Below are positions 45,391-56,340 of a stretch of 62,934 bases of DNA, piece by piece; position 1 is the first letter of the stretch, and each line of letters opens with the position of its first letter. The stretch comes from Diplocarpon mali (Eukaryota > Ascomycota > Leotiomycetes > Helotiales > Drepanopezizaceae): assembly GCA_024741835.1 (NCBI GenBank), contig JAENRP010000034.1:169526-232459 (forward strand), written 5' to 3'. A program made the position numbers and the translations under genes. The notes under the pieces were generated by a model that saw only the letters and a program-made list of their open reading frames with translations, was not told the DNA's origin and did not search any database.

Positions 45391-45960
45391 TTGCAAAACA
45401 CTAAACTATTTGCATTTATCAATAGATCTTTTGCTAATAATAAGGATTTAAGCTTACAGATCGGCTATATTATTATATTAGCTACTAAAGAGGAAGGAGA
45501 ATCGCAGTTTACTTTAAAAGGCAATATTCTATACTATAGCTCAATAAAGTATAAGAGAGTGACAAGAGCTGTATTAGCTTCTAAACTGTATGCTATAATA
45601 GCAGGTATTAATATACTGGTTTCTATAGCTACAACGATCGATATAGTGACAGCTAAGCTGAGTCTATCCTACCTCCTTACCATTATATATATAAATTCCC
45701 TCTCCTTATATAAGTGTATTATCAAATTAGGCACTATAAAGGAGAAGCGATTGATAATCGATATAATAGCTATTCGATAATCGTATAAGAATAGAGAGCT
45801 TATAAAGATACATTAGATCAATAGCGCTAGCAACCCTGCTGATGCTATAATAAAAGCCAATCTAAATCAGGCCCTTTAGCAACTGGTAGACACTAATTCG
45901 ATAACTGTTAGGAAGGAGGGATAGGTACAAAGGCCTATTAAGGCATAACTAGACTTAAAA
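45391..45960 (+). pseudogene. Copia-5 RNase H domain, best preserved stretch
   Basis: A 129-codon open stretch (45391-45780) holds L-F-A-F-I-N-R-S-F-A-N-N-K-D, where the first catalytic Asp is now Asn. It continues with R-V-T-R-A-V-L-A-S-K-L-Y-A-I (Glu replaced by Lys) and E-K-R-L-I-I-D-I-I-A-I-R, and after a stop at I-N-S-A-S-N-P-A-D-A. Despite its length it is a remnant of a dead polyprotein. Confidence 0.9.
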
Positions 45961-46153
45961 AGGTCCTAGATTAACAATATTCGATATTTTTAATTGCAAG
46001 CTATTAGCAATTTTTTTATTTATTTTTTATTTTACTATAAGATATATTCCTACACTTGCTATTACTACCTTCTTTTTATCTTTTCTTACTTACCTACGCG
46101 TACTTATATTTTTTTTATCACTTAAGCAGTATTAGAGAAGGAGGTTATAGTAA

Positions 46154-47106
46154 AGTAGCAATTATTATATTACTAAAGATAATGATCTACTAACAATTCT
46201 ACCCTTAATAAGCACCTATCTTAAGCATTAGGATTTCTAAAGCGTAGATCCCTAAACCCCTAAGGCCTAGAAGCCTTACTACCTGAAGCAGCAGCCAAAT
46301 TGGCCTACTCCTCTTAAGCTTACACTTAAGCAAGAGCAGCTGCGATCTCCTTTAGATTCGGCTTATTTAGATTATTAAGATCTAGATCCCTACCCTTTAA
46401 AGAGCCCTTAAAAGGCACCTATCTGCCCTTGCCTTTTTAGCAGCAGACATTATTAGAGGGAGCTTAAGAGCGGCCCTTAGCTGAGCTAGATAGCCCTTCT
46501 ATATGCTAAAAGGAGCTAAGTACCTCAGCGCCTTAAGTTTCAAGACGCCTGAGGGCAGCATTGCTACTTCGGACAGCGCGTAATAGATCCTGCGAATAGT
46601 TAGTCATTAATATTAGATAAATTCAAAGGCATATATAGCTTGCTAGGTGTTCGCAAGGTTAATACTATAATAAAGAGCATAAGCTTTATTTAACTAGGCC
46701 AGCTAAAGGGCATCCCAAGTCTTTAGGACTATAGAGATTTATATCTAAGTCTCCTTAGATAGGATTTAGGCCGCCTCTTAGATCGCTTTAATATCACTAC
46801 TAACTTAAGTATCTTAAAGGATAATATACTTATCTTAAGCTTAGATAGGTATCTAGAACAGATATCTATTAAAGGTTATTAGAGTAAAAGGATATTAAAG
46901 GGTACTTACTAAGATACACTTAGCTTACTACGCAATGCAGTAGTCATACTTCTTAAAAGTAAGAGTATTAAAGGCGTATATATAGCCAGTATTATTCTTA
47001 CTAGCCTCCTTTCTTAATATTATACGCGTATAATATACGCATAGTACTCGAAAGGCCTTAGGCAGATCTTCTAAGTTGCATTCAAGCACTATTTAAGTCA
47101 GTAATA
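46154..47106 (+). pseudogene. Copia-5 accessory frame between pol and 3' LTR, unknown function
   Basis: One plus frame can be followed for about 318 codons with stops almost only TAG or TAA, while the other plus frames tested are far more interrupted in its second half. Recognisable protein-like parts are L-L-G-V-R-K-V-N-T-I-I-K-S-I and D-L-G-R-L-L-D-R-F-N-I-T-T-N. I do not recognise the family. It follows RNase H by about 200 bp and precedes the 3' LTR by about 600 bp, where some retroelements carry an extra gene. Confidence 0.6.
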
Positions 47107-47718
47107 TATATATTAAAGAGGGTCGGCTAACCATCAGAGCACTTACTAATAATAATAATATTAATAATAAGATAATATAGGATAAGATCTACTAAAGGGT
47201 TAATCAATTTAAAAGTAAAAAGGGGAATCGACCTACTTATAAGAAGTAGGAGTTAGAGTTGAGAGATCAAGGGAAGAGGGAAGCTTAATATATATGCCTT
47301 TTCAAAGGCCCTTCTTTTCCCTTCCATAGATTATTATAATTCATAGCCATAGTGGATTACAACTCTAAATGACTCTTTAATAAAGAGTCTCAAACCTACC
47401 AGAACGCAACCAGACTATAATCGCACTACCACAAGGCTCGAATAAAGACCTTAGATTACTTCTATTACTTAAACACCTTTCCTTTCCCTCTTTACTATTT
47501 TATCTTTACTATTTGCCTTTATCTTTGCTATTCTACTTTATATATATACTATCCTTATTACCTATTACATTTGCCTTTACTATTAAGCTATTTATCTTTA
47601 CTATTCTATTCTTTATTACCATTTGATTATTTGCTATTAATCTGCCTCCTTTATGCACCTATTCTGCGTACTTCCTTATACGAGTTGAAAAGGTCTTTTT
47701 AAAAGAAAGTACTGCCAG
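47107..47718. other. Copia-5 3' non-coding part
   Basis: AT-rich with a pyrimidine-rich run at 47455-47640 containing repeated TTTACTATT-like segments. GAAAGTACTGCCAG immediately precedes the LTR; it is only weakly purine-rich. Confidence 0.5.
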
Positions 47719-48017
47719 TATTAGTACGCAGATTCCTATACAAGAGGCAAGCTATCCTCATTCCTAAGGTCATCCTATATAGCTATACTATATGCAATAT
47801 AAGGGGTTTCATATATATTTCGGACGGCTGTTTAGCCGGAGGACCTTAGAAGGATATCTATATACAACTAGGAAGGAATATAAGAGGGAGGATATTCAGA
47901 GGTATAAAGGTACTATCTCAGTTATATAAAGATAGACAGATATTATAATAGACTCTTTTTAATAATAAGTACTCAACTATATTCACGTGAATATCGATTA
48001 CCGGTATAGAACCTATA
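47719..48017 (+). repeat. Copia-5 3' LTR (family A)
   Basis: 299 bp from TATTAGTACGC (TGTTGG with two G-to-A) to AACCTATA. It keeps the sequence CACGTGAATATCGATTACCG that the 5' LTR has lost to transitions. Confidence 0.96.
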
Positions 48018-48022
48018 ATTAA

Positions 48023-48900
48023 GGTAAGATCACTTATAATACTTAAAAGATAGCTATAAAGGTATTTATTTAAAAGTACTTAAGTAACTTTACTTTAGAA
48101 AAGGATTAAATTACTACTTACTTTAAGTATATAATAGGTAAAGCTTAGAACTTAATCTTATAATATATAAATCCTATCTTTGCTAATAAGTTTATATATA
48201 CTGCTAATATCCTTAAGGTCTTAGATTAAAGGTTCTTTAACTATAATTATATTTAATCTATTAAGCTTAAATATAATAGGCTAACTATAGGTTTAATATT
48301 ATATAATAAGTTCCGATCTAAGTTTATTACCCTTACTATAGTTAGTAAGGTCGATTAGTCTTACTAGTTTAATAATGTTTATAAAAAGGTCTCTAGCTTT
48401 AAAGAACGACCTTTAAGTAAAGAAGTATAAAATAAATAATAATTATACTACTTTAAATGAGTTCTTAGCTATTGCGAACCGCAAGGCCTATAATATTAAG
48501 TAAGAAGAAGCCTATAATACTTAATAAGTCGCTCCTACTATTATATTCTTCCTTTTAAAGGACTATATCCTTAGTATATTAAAAAGGGAGTTATAAAGAC
48601 CTATAGCTATAGCTACCTTCTTAGCTCCTTGCACTTATTCTCCTTTGCTAGCAGTCTATTAAGAAAGGTCTGCTAGTCCAAAGCTATTATTTAGTCTTTA
48701 CTATAATTGCAAAGCCCTTAATTACTATATAATAGACTGCCTTAAGTTAAAAAAGTAAGGCGAGTTTATAATAGCTAAAGTTAAGATAGAAAACAACCTA
48801 CTATTAAGAAACTGCTAAGCTATAGTAAAGACTCCTATTATAATATAAGTTATAATTTATAAAAAGACTTAGATTTTAATTCCTGCTTATTAATAAGCGG
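48023..48900 (+). pseudogene. Gypsy-2 gag, 3' part, with CCHC knuckle at 48699-48740
   Basis: The gag frame resumes after the Copia-5 target duplication. It ends with Y-Y-N-C-K-A-L-N-Y-Y-I-I-D-C (48699-48740), which is C-x2-C-x4-H-x4-C with the first Cys and the His changed to Tyr by single transitions. Confidence 0.78.
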
Positions 48901-49039
48901 CTGCTAGTTCTTAATTCCTATAGAACTAGCTTAAAATAGATTATTTATTAAGATAGCTACTTATATTAATAGTAGAGCTAATATTTTTAATATTATTAAA
49001 ACGTCTTTAGTATACTAGCTCTTTTAAAGACTTAAGGTG

Positions 49040-49400
49040 AAGTTTATTAAATTGCCTAAACCGATTACCCTTATTAGCTATAATAGTCTTAAGGGAGAAA
49101 CTATTCAATTTGCTATCTTACTCACTTTTATAATCGATAGGCGATAAATAAACTTCCTTTTTTTAATTATAAGCTTAAAAGCAATCGACGTTTTAATTAA
49201 TAGGAAGTTCCTAAAGTACTATAACCTTAAATAGTCCTATAGAAAAGGGAAAAATAGTATATCTTAGCTTAAAGATATACCTATTATCTCCTACTTTAAT
49301 TAACGTATATTAATCGATCTTTTATAGCTAATAAAACCTTTAATAGCTTAATAAGACGTCAATCGTTAAGTAGCTATAATAGACGCTAAGGACGAAGACT
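49040..49400 (+). pseudogene. Gypsy-2 protease region, RIP-mutated
   Basis: The frame shows F-A-I-L-L-T-F-I-I-D-R-R and F-L-I-I-S-L-K-A-I-D-V-L-I-N-R-K-F-L, compatible with the protease and downstream part of gypsy pol (family: x-A-L-I-D-S-G-A and G-x-D-x-I-L-G). The catalytic triplet is not clear. Confidence 0.5.
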
Positions 49401-49448
49401 TAAGAATGGCCTAAGCTTAGCTCTTAATACTAGCAAGTAATAACGCCT

Positions 49449-49526
49449 CGAATTCCACTCTTAGGCCTAGCCTATAAGTGAAAACTGCGAACTCGAATTC
49501 CACTTCTAAGCCTGGCCTATAAGTAG
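49449..49526 (+). repeat. Two copies of a ~25-bp CACTT/AAGTG motif in Gypsy-2
   Basis: CGAATTCCACTCTTAGGCCT continues to AGCCTATAAGTG. The next copy at about 49492 reads CCACTTCTAAGCCTGGCC and continues to TATAAGTAG. Further copies are at 51388-51413, 51432-51458, 55263-55287, 58351-58375 and 61752-61778, with half-like forms at 56273 and 58189. The role is unknown. Confidence 0.75.
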
Positions 49527-49989
49527 CCTTTTATAAACCTAAGGATAGCAGTTTTTTTAAAGACTTAAAAAGAGATTTGAATTATATAAAGAAGGCCTTG
49601 CTAAGAGTACTAGACCCCTTACTCCTTCTTTTAATAAAGAGGAATATTCCTTTAAAGATAGCTTATTAGATTAGCCTAATCTTAGCCTTAGCAATCGGCG
49701 CCTTTTACTACCGCTTTATAATTAGGGTAAGATAAGCTATATAAATTTAAGAACTAGCGCTTAAAGAGTTTATATTTGTAAGCTTTATTTACGATTTAGA
49801 CTAAGAGATTAATTGCCGAGAATCGGCTAAGCAAGCTGAAATTAGCTCCCTTAGCTTTAATTTAGCGCTATAAGCTAAGTATAAGAGTAATAATAAGCTA
49901 ATAGATTAAAAGCTCTTACCTTAATATACTAAGTTTAAGAATATCTTTAGTCGCTAGGCCTTCGATTAGCTATTAGAAACCAGGCTAAG

Positions 49990-50690
49990 GGTAGATTATA
50001 AAATCGAACTAATAAGCGAGAATAATTTAATAATTAAATCCTTCTACTGCCTTATTAATAAATAGCTCTTAAAGGTTAAGAGCTATATTCTTAAGAACTT
50101 ATATAAAGGATTTATTAAAGCTTCGAGTTCCTCTTAAGTAGCCTTAATCCTCTTTATTAGAAAAGCTAATAGCTTCTTATATTTATATATCGATTATTAG
50201 AAACTGAATGCCTTAATAAAGAAAGACCCTTACCTGATTCCACTTATTGATAAGATAATAGTACGCATATCGAAAGCTTATGTTTTTATAAAAATCGATA
50301 TATAATAAGCCTTCTACTATATCTGCATATTAGCTGATACTAAGGACCTAACTACCTTTCGCATGCGTTATAAGACTTATAAATATAAGGTTTTGCTATT
50401 TAAGCTAATAAATAGGCCTGCTACCTTTTAGAGGTTTATTAATAATATTCTCCTTAAATACTTCGACGATTTCTACTCTACCTACTTAAATGATATTCTA
50501 ATCTACTTAAAAAACTCCCTTAATTATAAGATTTATATTAAGAAGATTTTAAGAATTCTCTAATACTATAGCCTTTAAATAGATATTAAGAAAAGCGAGT
50601 TTAAGGTTACTAAGACTAGGTTCCTAGGGTTTATTATTAGAGTTTATAGAATTAAGGTAGACCTTGATAAGGTTTTAATTATTTAAGAGT
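49990..50690 (+). pseudogene. Gypsy-2 reverse transcriptase, RIP-mutated
   Basis: Reads R-K-A-N-S-F-L-Y-L-Y-I-D-Y and K-K-D-P-Y-L-I-P-L-I. The catalytic part is F-Y-S-T-Y-L-N-D-I-L-I-Y, in which Y-L-D-D has lost its first Asp. K-S-E-F and F-L-G-F-I-I follow, as in Gypsy-1. Confidence 0.87.
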
Positions 50691-50889
50691 AGAAATACGC
50701 CAAGAATGTATATAGTATATAGAGTTTCTTAGATTTTTATAACTTCTACTAAAGGTTTATTTAAAGCTATAGTTATATCTGCCGACCTTTAATAGCTCTT
50801 ATAAGGAACATTCCTTTTAATTTTAATAACGCTTATAAAGAAGCTTAGGAAACTTTGCGCTTAAGCCTTTAAATAATCCCGATTTTATG

Positions 50890-51290
50890 CTACTACTACC
50901 CTTAAAAGCAGATAAGGCTTAAGACCGACGCCTCCGATAGTATAATCGCTAGTATACTCTCTTAACTTTAAGAAGACGATAACTATTATCTAATCGGGTA
51001 CTTCTTAAAGACTATGAAAAACGCTAAGCTAAATTACCTTATTTATAATAAGGAGCTCTTAGCGATTTTTAGATCGTTCTACTAGTATAAGGCAAAGCTA
51101 CTTAGAGTCTAGAAAATAGTACGTATATATATAGATCATAAGGCCCTTGAGTACTTTATAATAACTAAGGACTTAATAGCCTAATAGGCTCGCTAGGCGG
51201 AGTTCTTCGCTGACTTTAACTTCCTTATTATATATTAAATAGGTATAACGAATATACTAACTAATATAATCTTATATTAAGACTAGGAGC
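50890..51290 (+). pseudogene. Gypsy-2 RNase H domain, RIP-mutated
   Basis: L-K-T-D-A-S-D-S-I-I-A-S-I-L-S holds the first Asp. N-Y-L-I-Y-N-K-E-L-L-A-I-F-R holds the Glu. I-D-H-K-A-L-E-Y-F-I-I holds the later Asp. The order and spacing are standard Ty3/gypsy. Confidence 0.88.
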
Positions 51291-51387
51291 TGACCCTTCT
51301 TAAGGCTAGGAAATAAGCTTTATGCTATTAGCAGCTCTTGCCTAACGATAAGCTCTCTATAGAAGTACTTGCTATTAGAAACGATTC

Positions 51388-51458
51388 TACTCGCGGGCCC
51401 GGCCTACAAGTGACTTTAGCGCAGACCAATTCCACTCCTAGGCCTGGCTTATAAGTGA
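51388..51458 (+). repeat. Second pair of the CACTT/AAGTG motif in Gypsy-2
   Basis: TACTCGCGGGCCCGGCCTAC continues to AAGTGA, and the next copy reads CCACTCCTAGGCCTGGCTTA continuing to TAAGTG. In the gypsy frame both encode a short S-T-x-x-P-G-L-x-V peptide, so the pol protein carried a peptide repeat. Confidence 0.75.
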
Positions 51459-51879
51459 CGATTGTGCTAATCGCGCTAATAGAGGCACCTGCCGACTTAA
51501 TATCTAAGGTCGAGTATAATATAGTAAACTATTATATTATTAATAAGGTCATTTAAGCTAATAGGACCTCTCTTAAGCTATAGAAGTTCTAAAACAAGGC
51601 GTAGAGCTATAGCTTCGACTATAAACTCAGCTAAGGCAAACTCTTCTTTTAAAGTAGACTTATTGTATTATTATAACCCCTTAAACTATAAATAGCCCTA
51701 ATTCATTATATATATAAGTAACCTTGCGTTGCATACGCTAGAATCGGGAAAATAAGGCTTTTAATAGGAAAAAAATACTATTGGAAAAGCCTTAGTAGCG
51801 ATATTAGTACTTATATCTAGAACTATTATTATTTGAGAATAAAAGCTTATTATAATAAAACCCTAGGTTTCTTATAACC

Positions 51880-52560
51880 TTTGCCAATTCTTAAACAAGC
51901 TTACTAATACTTAATAATAGATTTTATAAAGCTTTCGCTTAATAAACTTAGTTATAATTTTGCCCTTATAATTATTGATAAGTTATTAAAGAAGGCAGTT
52001 TCAGTTTTATACTATAATTCGATCGATGCAAAAGGCTTTGCAAAATTGTTTTTAATTCATTAGATATGCTATTTTAATATACCCGACTTGATTCTATTAG
52101 ATAAAGGCGCTTAATTCGTTTCTTCCTTTTAAAAAGAGCTCTATCGAATACTAAGTATAAAGGTCAAGCTAACTATAGCCTATAACCCTAATGTCGATAG
52201 CTAAACTGAGATTATAAACCAATACTTAAAATAATGCCTTAGACCGTTCTACTTATACTACTAAGATAATTAGAGTCGTCTCTTACCTTTAATAGATATT
52301 GCCTAATTAACCTTGCCTTATAAATCCCTAAGGCAAATTTCCCCTTTCTAAGTGCTAAATAGCTACGAAGCTTGCTTATCTTAGAATTTAATTAACCTAG
52401 AGCCTTTATAAATAGCAACTGAGAAATTAAATTATAAAATAGCGCTTTGCATAGCTACTAAAGCTTAAAAAGTAGTCTAATTCGCTTAATTATCTCTTTA
52501 AGTATAATAGGCTAAAATGAAACGGCTTGCAGACCTTTACTACCGGCCAGTTGATTAGAC
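51880..52560 (+). pseudogene. Gypsy-2 integrase core, RIP-mutated
   Basis: I-D-F-I-K-L-P-L-N-K (first Asp), L-I-L-L-D-K-G-A (second Asp) and D-S-x-T-E-I-I-N-Q-Y-L-K (Glu) form a DDE triad with all three residues still encoded. The stops between them are TAG or TAA. Confidence 0.85.
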
Positions 52561-52805
52561 TATAGGAGATAATATACTAATTAGTATTAAAAACTGGAAG
52601 CTCGATCGGCCGAGCTAAAAGCTCTCCGATAAGTAGTACGGCCTAGTAAAAGTATTAAAAAAGCTAAGAGAAAGCTAGAAGCTATAATTGCCTAATTTAC
52701 TCCATTTGATCTACCTTATTTTCCACTCCTACTTACTGCGTAAATACATTTCTAACCCTTTGCTAAGACAAGTTTAAGAACCTCCTGCCGCAATTAAAGT
52801 ACTGC

Positions 52806-52975
52806 TAAAATAAGAGGAGTAGGAGATAGAAGAAATAATTGGATCTTGTATTCGAACTAGGAAGCTCGAATATTAGATTAAGTAAAAAGGAGCTAATAAA
52901 GACCTCGAATAGTACCTATGCTTTAATACTATAATAGCGCTATATACTATTTAAGATTTCCATTTAAAGAACCCT
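52806..52975 (+). pseudogene. Gypsy-2 chromodomain, RIP-mutated
   Basis: E-I-E-E-I-I-G-S-C-I-R-T-R-K-L-E-Y, followed by I-K-x-K-G and W-like and D-F-H positions, matches chromodomains at the end of chromovirus integrases. It places Gypsy-2 in the same broad group as Gypsy-1. Confidence 0.82.
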
Positions 52976-53098
52976 TAAGCTAAGGGGCCACTAAAGGCGC
53001 TATTAAGCTAACTTAGGTTATATAATAATAGAGTTGACGATTATAGGGACCTAAAGGACGATACGCCTATAGATACAACTGCGTAGGTATAGTTTTTC

Positions 53099-53113
53099 AA
53101 AGGGAGGAGGTAG
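53099..53113 (+). promoter_or_regulatory. Gypsy-2 polypurine tract
   Basis: AAAGGGAGGAGGTAG directly precedes the LTR start TATTACAGCC. Polypurine tracts prime plus-strand DNA synthesis and always lie at this place. Confidence 0.8.
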
Positions 53114-53367
53114 TATTACAGCCGCATTATATATACAGTTATATTACATATTGCTAAGACTATAAGAAGTCAGGTGTATACTAAGGTAGCGAGGTAGCTG
53201 GATTATATGCACGCTAGTAAAGCACCTGTACTTATTCTGAAGGAGCTCTACTAGAGACTCTCTCTTCTTTATCTTTTCTTCTCTATTATATAGCGTACCT
53301 CTTAAGGTAATACAATCAGCGTTACTCGATTATCGCCCTGCTGTACGCTCGAGAGCAAGTCGTAATA
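53114..53367 (+). repeat. Gypsy-2 3' LTR, 254 bp
   Basis: Runs from TATTACAGCCGC (TGTTAC with G-to-A) to GTCGTAATA (GTAACA with C-to-T). The end is fixed because the Copia-6 RNase H frame begins immediately after it. The next five bases GGTAA are the likely target duplication; the partner copy was not found. Confidence 0.75.
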
Positions 53368-54360
53368 GGTAATCTATAATCCTTATTTGCAATTTGATAA
53401 TATTGATATATATTCGGCCTTAATGCTTGTAATAGCTATTAATTTCTACTTCCTACTTCCTTATAATATAGGTCTGCTATATAGTACTACTATGCTTTTA
53501 GATATACTTTTCCGACCTTTTATATTTACTTAATCGGAATTGGTATATACCTTAAGCTTTGCGCTTATATATTTCATTAGTCTATATCTTACCTTTTATA
53601 TAATTATTAATCGAAGGTACCTTTTAAGTCGCTTAATTGCGTTCTTATATCGAATTGTCAAATCCTTTAAGTTCTGATTAAGTTGCCTAATAATAAAGGC
53701 GATATCTGGTCTTATATATACTATAGTATATATAATTGCTTTAATATCCTATTAGTACTTCTTTAGATCTCCTTTCTACTTATTTTCATTAATAGGCTTT
53801 AACTTATTATACTTTCCTTCGATTAGAGTACGCTTTGGCTTAAAGTTAGGAGTATAAGTAAAGAGTCCTATTTGGTCTAGGATCTTTTTAATATATTACT
53901 CTTAATCTAATTAGAGTTCTCGAGTAAAGCAGTTCCTTATAATGTAAATGCCGAGGATCTTATAAATTCCCCTTAGATCCTTAGTATTAAAACGTTTCTA
54001 AATAGTTATAAAGAACTAATCTAATTAAGTAGTTGTTTTTATAGCTATAGTAATATTATTAATATATAGTAGCAACTTAATTCTACGCTTAATATAAGTA
54101 AATAGATAAGGGTTAGCTAGGCTTTAAACGAATCCCATTTTTATTAAAGTAGAGCTATATAAGAGGTTCTAATTATAGGCTGATTACTTAAGCCTATAGA
54201 TACTATAGAATATATAAAAAGAGTAGCTAGCGTATATAGGAATACTATTAGGTTAAAAGAGAAAAATCCATTCCTTTATAATCGCTTTAGTAAATGCATT
54301 TTTAATATTATACTATTTGCATTTAAGGTCTTTAGCGGCTACTATTATGGAGACCTGAGA
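53368..54360 (-). mobile_element. Copia-6: RIP-mutated Ty1/copia RT-RNase H fragment
   Basis: Minus-strand translation gives reverse transcriptase and the first half of RNase H. R-P-D-I-A-F-I-I-R-Q-L and I-K-A-E-Y-I-S-I-L-S-N-C-K are readable, and the frame stops abruptly at G-L-x-I-T where the Gypsy-2 LTR begins (53367). The catalytic site is L-L-Y-I-N-N-I-T, with both Asp of Y-V-D-D now Asn. It differs in sequence from Copia-3 over the same region, so it is another copy or family. Confidence 0.85.
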
Positions 54361-55300
54361 TGGATAGGTCTTATGATATATATCATATGATCGGCGTAGG
54401 ACAGAGGGAGGATAAAAGGGCCATCTTTTATATATAGAGATAGCGCGTATCGCTATAGTATTGAATATACCTTATACTTAGGACTTGTCCCTAATATCTT
54501 ATCTAAGAGAGCCTGCTTGTAGTGCTTCCTCCTTTTGTTTTTAGGTCTTCCCTTAGGCCTATTCTTATATTGTCTCCTCTTTAAGTTTTATATTAGTGAC
54601 CTATGCAAGGACCGATTTCTTAAGATTTCTATCTTTATACAATCTTATCGATCTTTTAGTTCGCAGATAAGAGACTAGCCTTTAAAATACGTCTTCGAAA
54701 TACTTATAGCATTTTGATTAACTCTAAAACCCTTATCCTTAATCGCCTAGTTATTTAGAACTATCGATTTTCGTTTAGCAACTATTAATAACCTTAGACT
54801 TTCCCTTTTTAGCTCTGCTCCGAAAACCCCTATTCTCTTCCTTAACTCTAAGATTTTCGGAATTTTCAGCTTTTTAATATAAAAAGTTTAGCGAACCTTA
54901 TAATAGCAATCTTAAATAGCAGTAGTTTCGAGTACTTAAGTAATACTAAGCGCAAACTCTAATCAGAAGTGCCTTCTTAGAATCTTTAGAAATCCGAATC
55001 TAATAATTCAGCCGCCTTAGCTTAATAAAACTCTAAAAATTGCCCTAGAATCGTCTCTAAAGACCCCTTTATTCTAAGGACTAATAGGAATTAGCCTAAA
55101 GGCTAAGAAGAATCTTAGATATAAACCTTATTTTGGAAATTGGTCCTTAATTAGGTAAACCTTATCTTATTACAATTAGTCGCAACGCTTCTATTAGCTA
55201 TTTAGCACCCACTTAGAATCTCTTAGCAAACTCGGATTAAACTTTTAATAGAATTCGGAATTCCACTCCTAGGCCTAGCCTATAAATAGGAGGATAAAAA
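54361..55300. other. Probable LTR/leader sequence of Gypsy-3 or Copia-6 5' part; not resolved
   Basis: A perfect 16-bp palindrome TATGATATATATCATA at 54372-54387 is followed by GGATAAAAGGGCCATC and a TTTATATATAGAG box, a promoter-like arrangement typical of LTRs. No matching second copy was found downstream of Gypsy-3. The rest is AT-rich with no frame I can name. Confidence 0.4.
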
Positions 55301-55559
55301 GACATCCTTAAATAACTTAGGACTACTACCTACTTTTTTAATATCGATATTAGAAAATACTAAAAATAATAATAATTTTAAACTTTTTACTAACCTTTTA
55401 TTTAAATCTTTTCAAACTTATCTTAATTACTTTAAGATTGACTCAGATTCTAAATATTCTTTAAGCCCTTTTGAATTTCGAAGTACTCCTCTTAGTAATC
55501 AATCTTACAATATTAAAGCTTTCCCTTTGCCTTTTATAGATTCTATCAACTTAAATGGT

Positions 55560-56340
55560 TAGTATAAAATAATAATAGCCGCATTTAAGGCTATTACTAA
55601 TCACTTTCTCCTCCTTAGTTCCCTTAGCGCTCCTTACTTTATAGGCGCTAATATTACTAATTTCCTTAAGCAATATAAGGAAACTTATTACGATTTTGGT
55701 ATTATATAAGAGGATATGATTTCTCGACTTCCTTACTACTATGACTATATAAGTAAAGATATTATCAAATCCCTCTTTAAATAGAAAACGCATAGTTTAT
55801 AAGAACTCCTTATTAAGGCTCTTAAGTTTGAATTCCGAGAATTTGATAAATAGTAGATTCGCGATACCTTAGCTTTCTTAAAGGAATTTATTCTAGTTAC
55901 TTATACTCCTAAGGAACTTAAAAACTACTATCGGACTTTTACTTATATATTAAACACCTTAATTAGTTAGAAAATACTTAACGAAGTTGAAAGAGGCCGC
56001 CTTTTCTTACTTAGATTACCTACTGGCCTTTGAAATAAGATTATTAAGCATTTTAAGATTAATAAGTAAGACCTTATAACCTTTGCCTTATTTGAGGAAT
56101 TCTTAGCCTTTACTTTGAAATCAGATCTTAGTAAGAGAACTATTAATATTATAAAGTAGGAAAAAGCCCTTACTCCCTCTTATACTAAAGACCTTAAGAG
56201 CCTGGTCTAAGAATACTTAAAAGCTTTAGAAGTTATAGAAGAGGCAAAGAAGAACCTAGTAATCATACCTTTCACTTGCGGTCCTAACCTAAGAGTAAGA
56301 TCTAACTTTAGAATTAAGGAACTTAAGACCTAATTTATAG
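55560..56340 (+). pseudogene. Gypsy-3 gag region, RIP-mutated
   Basis: The frame reads L-K-F-E-F-R-E-F-D-K, E-L-K-N-Y-Y-R-T-F-T-Y-I-L and P-S-Y-T-K-D-L-K-S-L-V with few stops, a gag-like helical protein. An 80-codon stretch on the opposite strand (55551-55793) is a shadow. A Cys-rich block C-N-F-C-N-N-K-E-P-N-C near 56611-56660 may be the nucleocapsid zinc motif. Confidence 0.65.

Larger units (their letters stand above)
39993..48017 (+). mobile_element. Copia-5: full-length RIP-mutated Ty1/copia element, 8025 bp, TSD ATTAA
   Basis: Two 299-bp LTRs (family A) flank a complete gag-protease-integrase-RT-RNase H frame plus a further frame before the 3' LTR. Perfect 5-bp duplications ATTAA lie at 39988-39992 and 48018-48022. 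By eye the two LTRs differ only by transitions, many in CpA/TpG context, as expected if RIP rather than age made the differences. It is the youngest layer of the nest with Gypsy-2 and Copia-6. Confidence 0.97.
39471..53367 (+). mobile_element. Gypsy-2: RIP-mutated chromodomain Ty3/gypsy element, split by Copia-5
   Basis: Plus-strand gag, CCHC knuckle, protease, RT, RNase H, integrase, chromodomain, polypurine tract and 3' LTR are present. The gag is interrupted at 39988-48022 by Copia-5; removing it with one TSD copy restores a continuous gag frame. The 5' LTR was not found, so the left edge (about 39471) is only where gag-like sequence begins. The right end abuts Copia-6 RNase H at 53368, so Gypsy-2 landed in Copia-6. 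Confidence 0.9.

Noticed and set aside
45391..45780. 129-codon open frame as an independent gene
   Set aside because: It is the RNase H part of the dead Copia-5 polyprotein, with the same frame continuing through stops on both sides.
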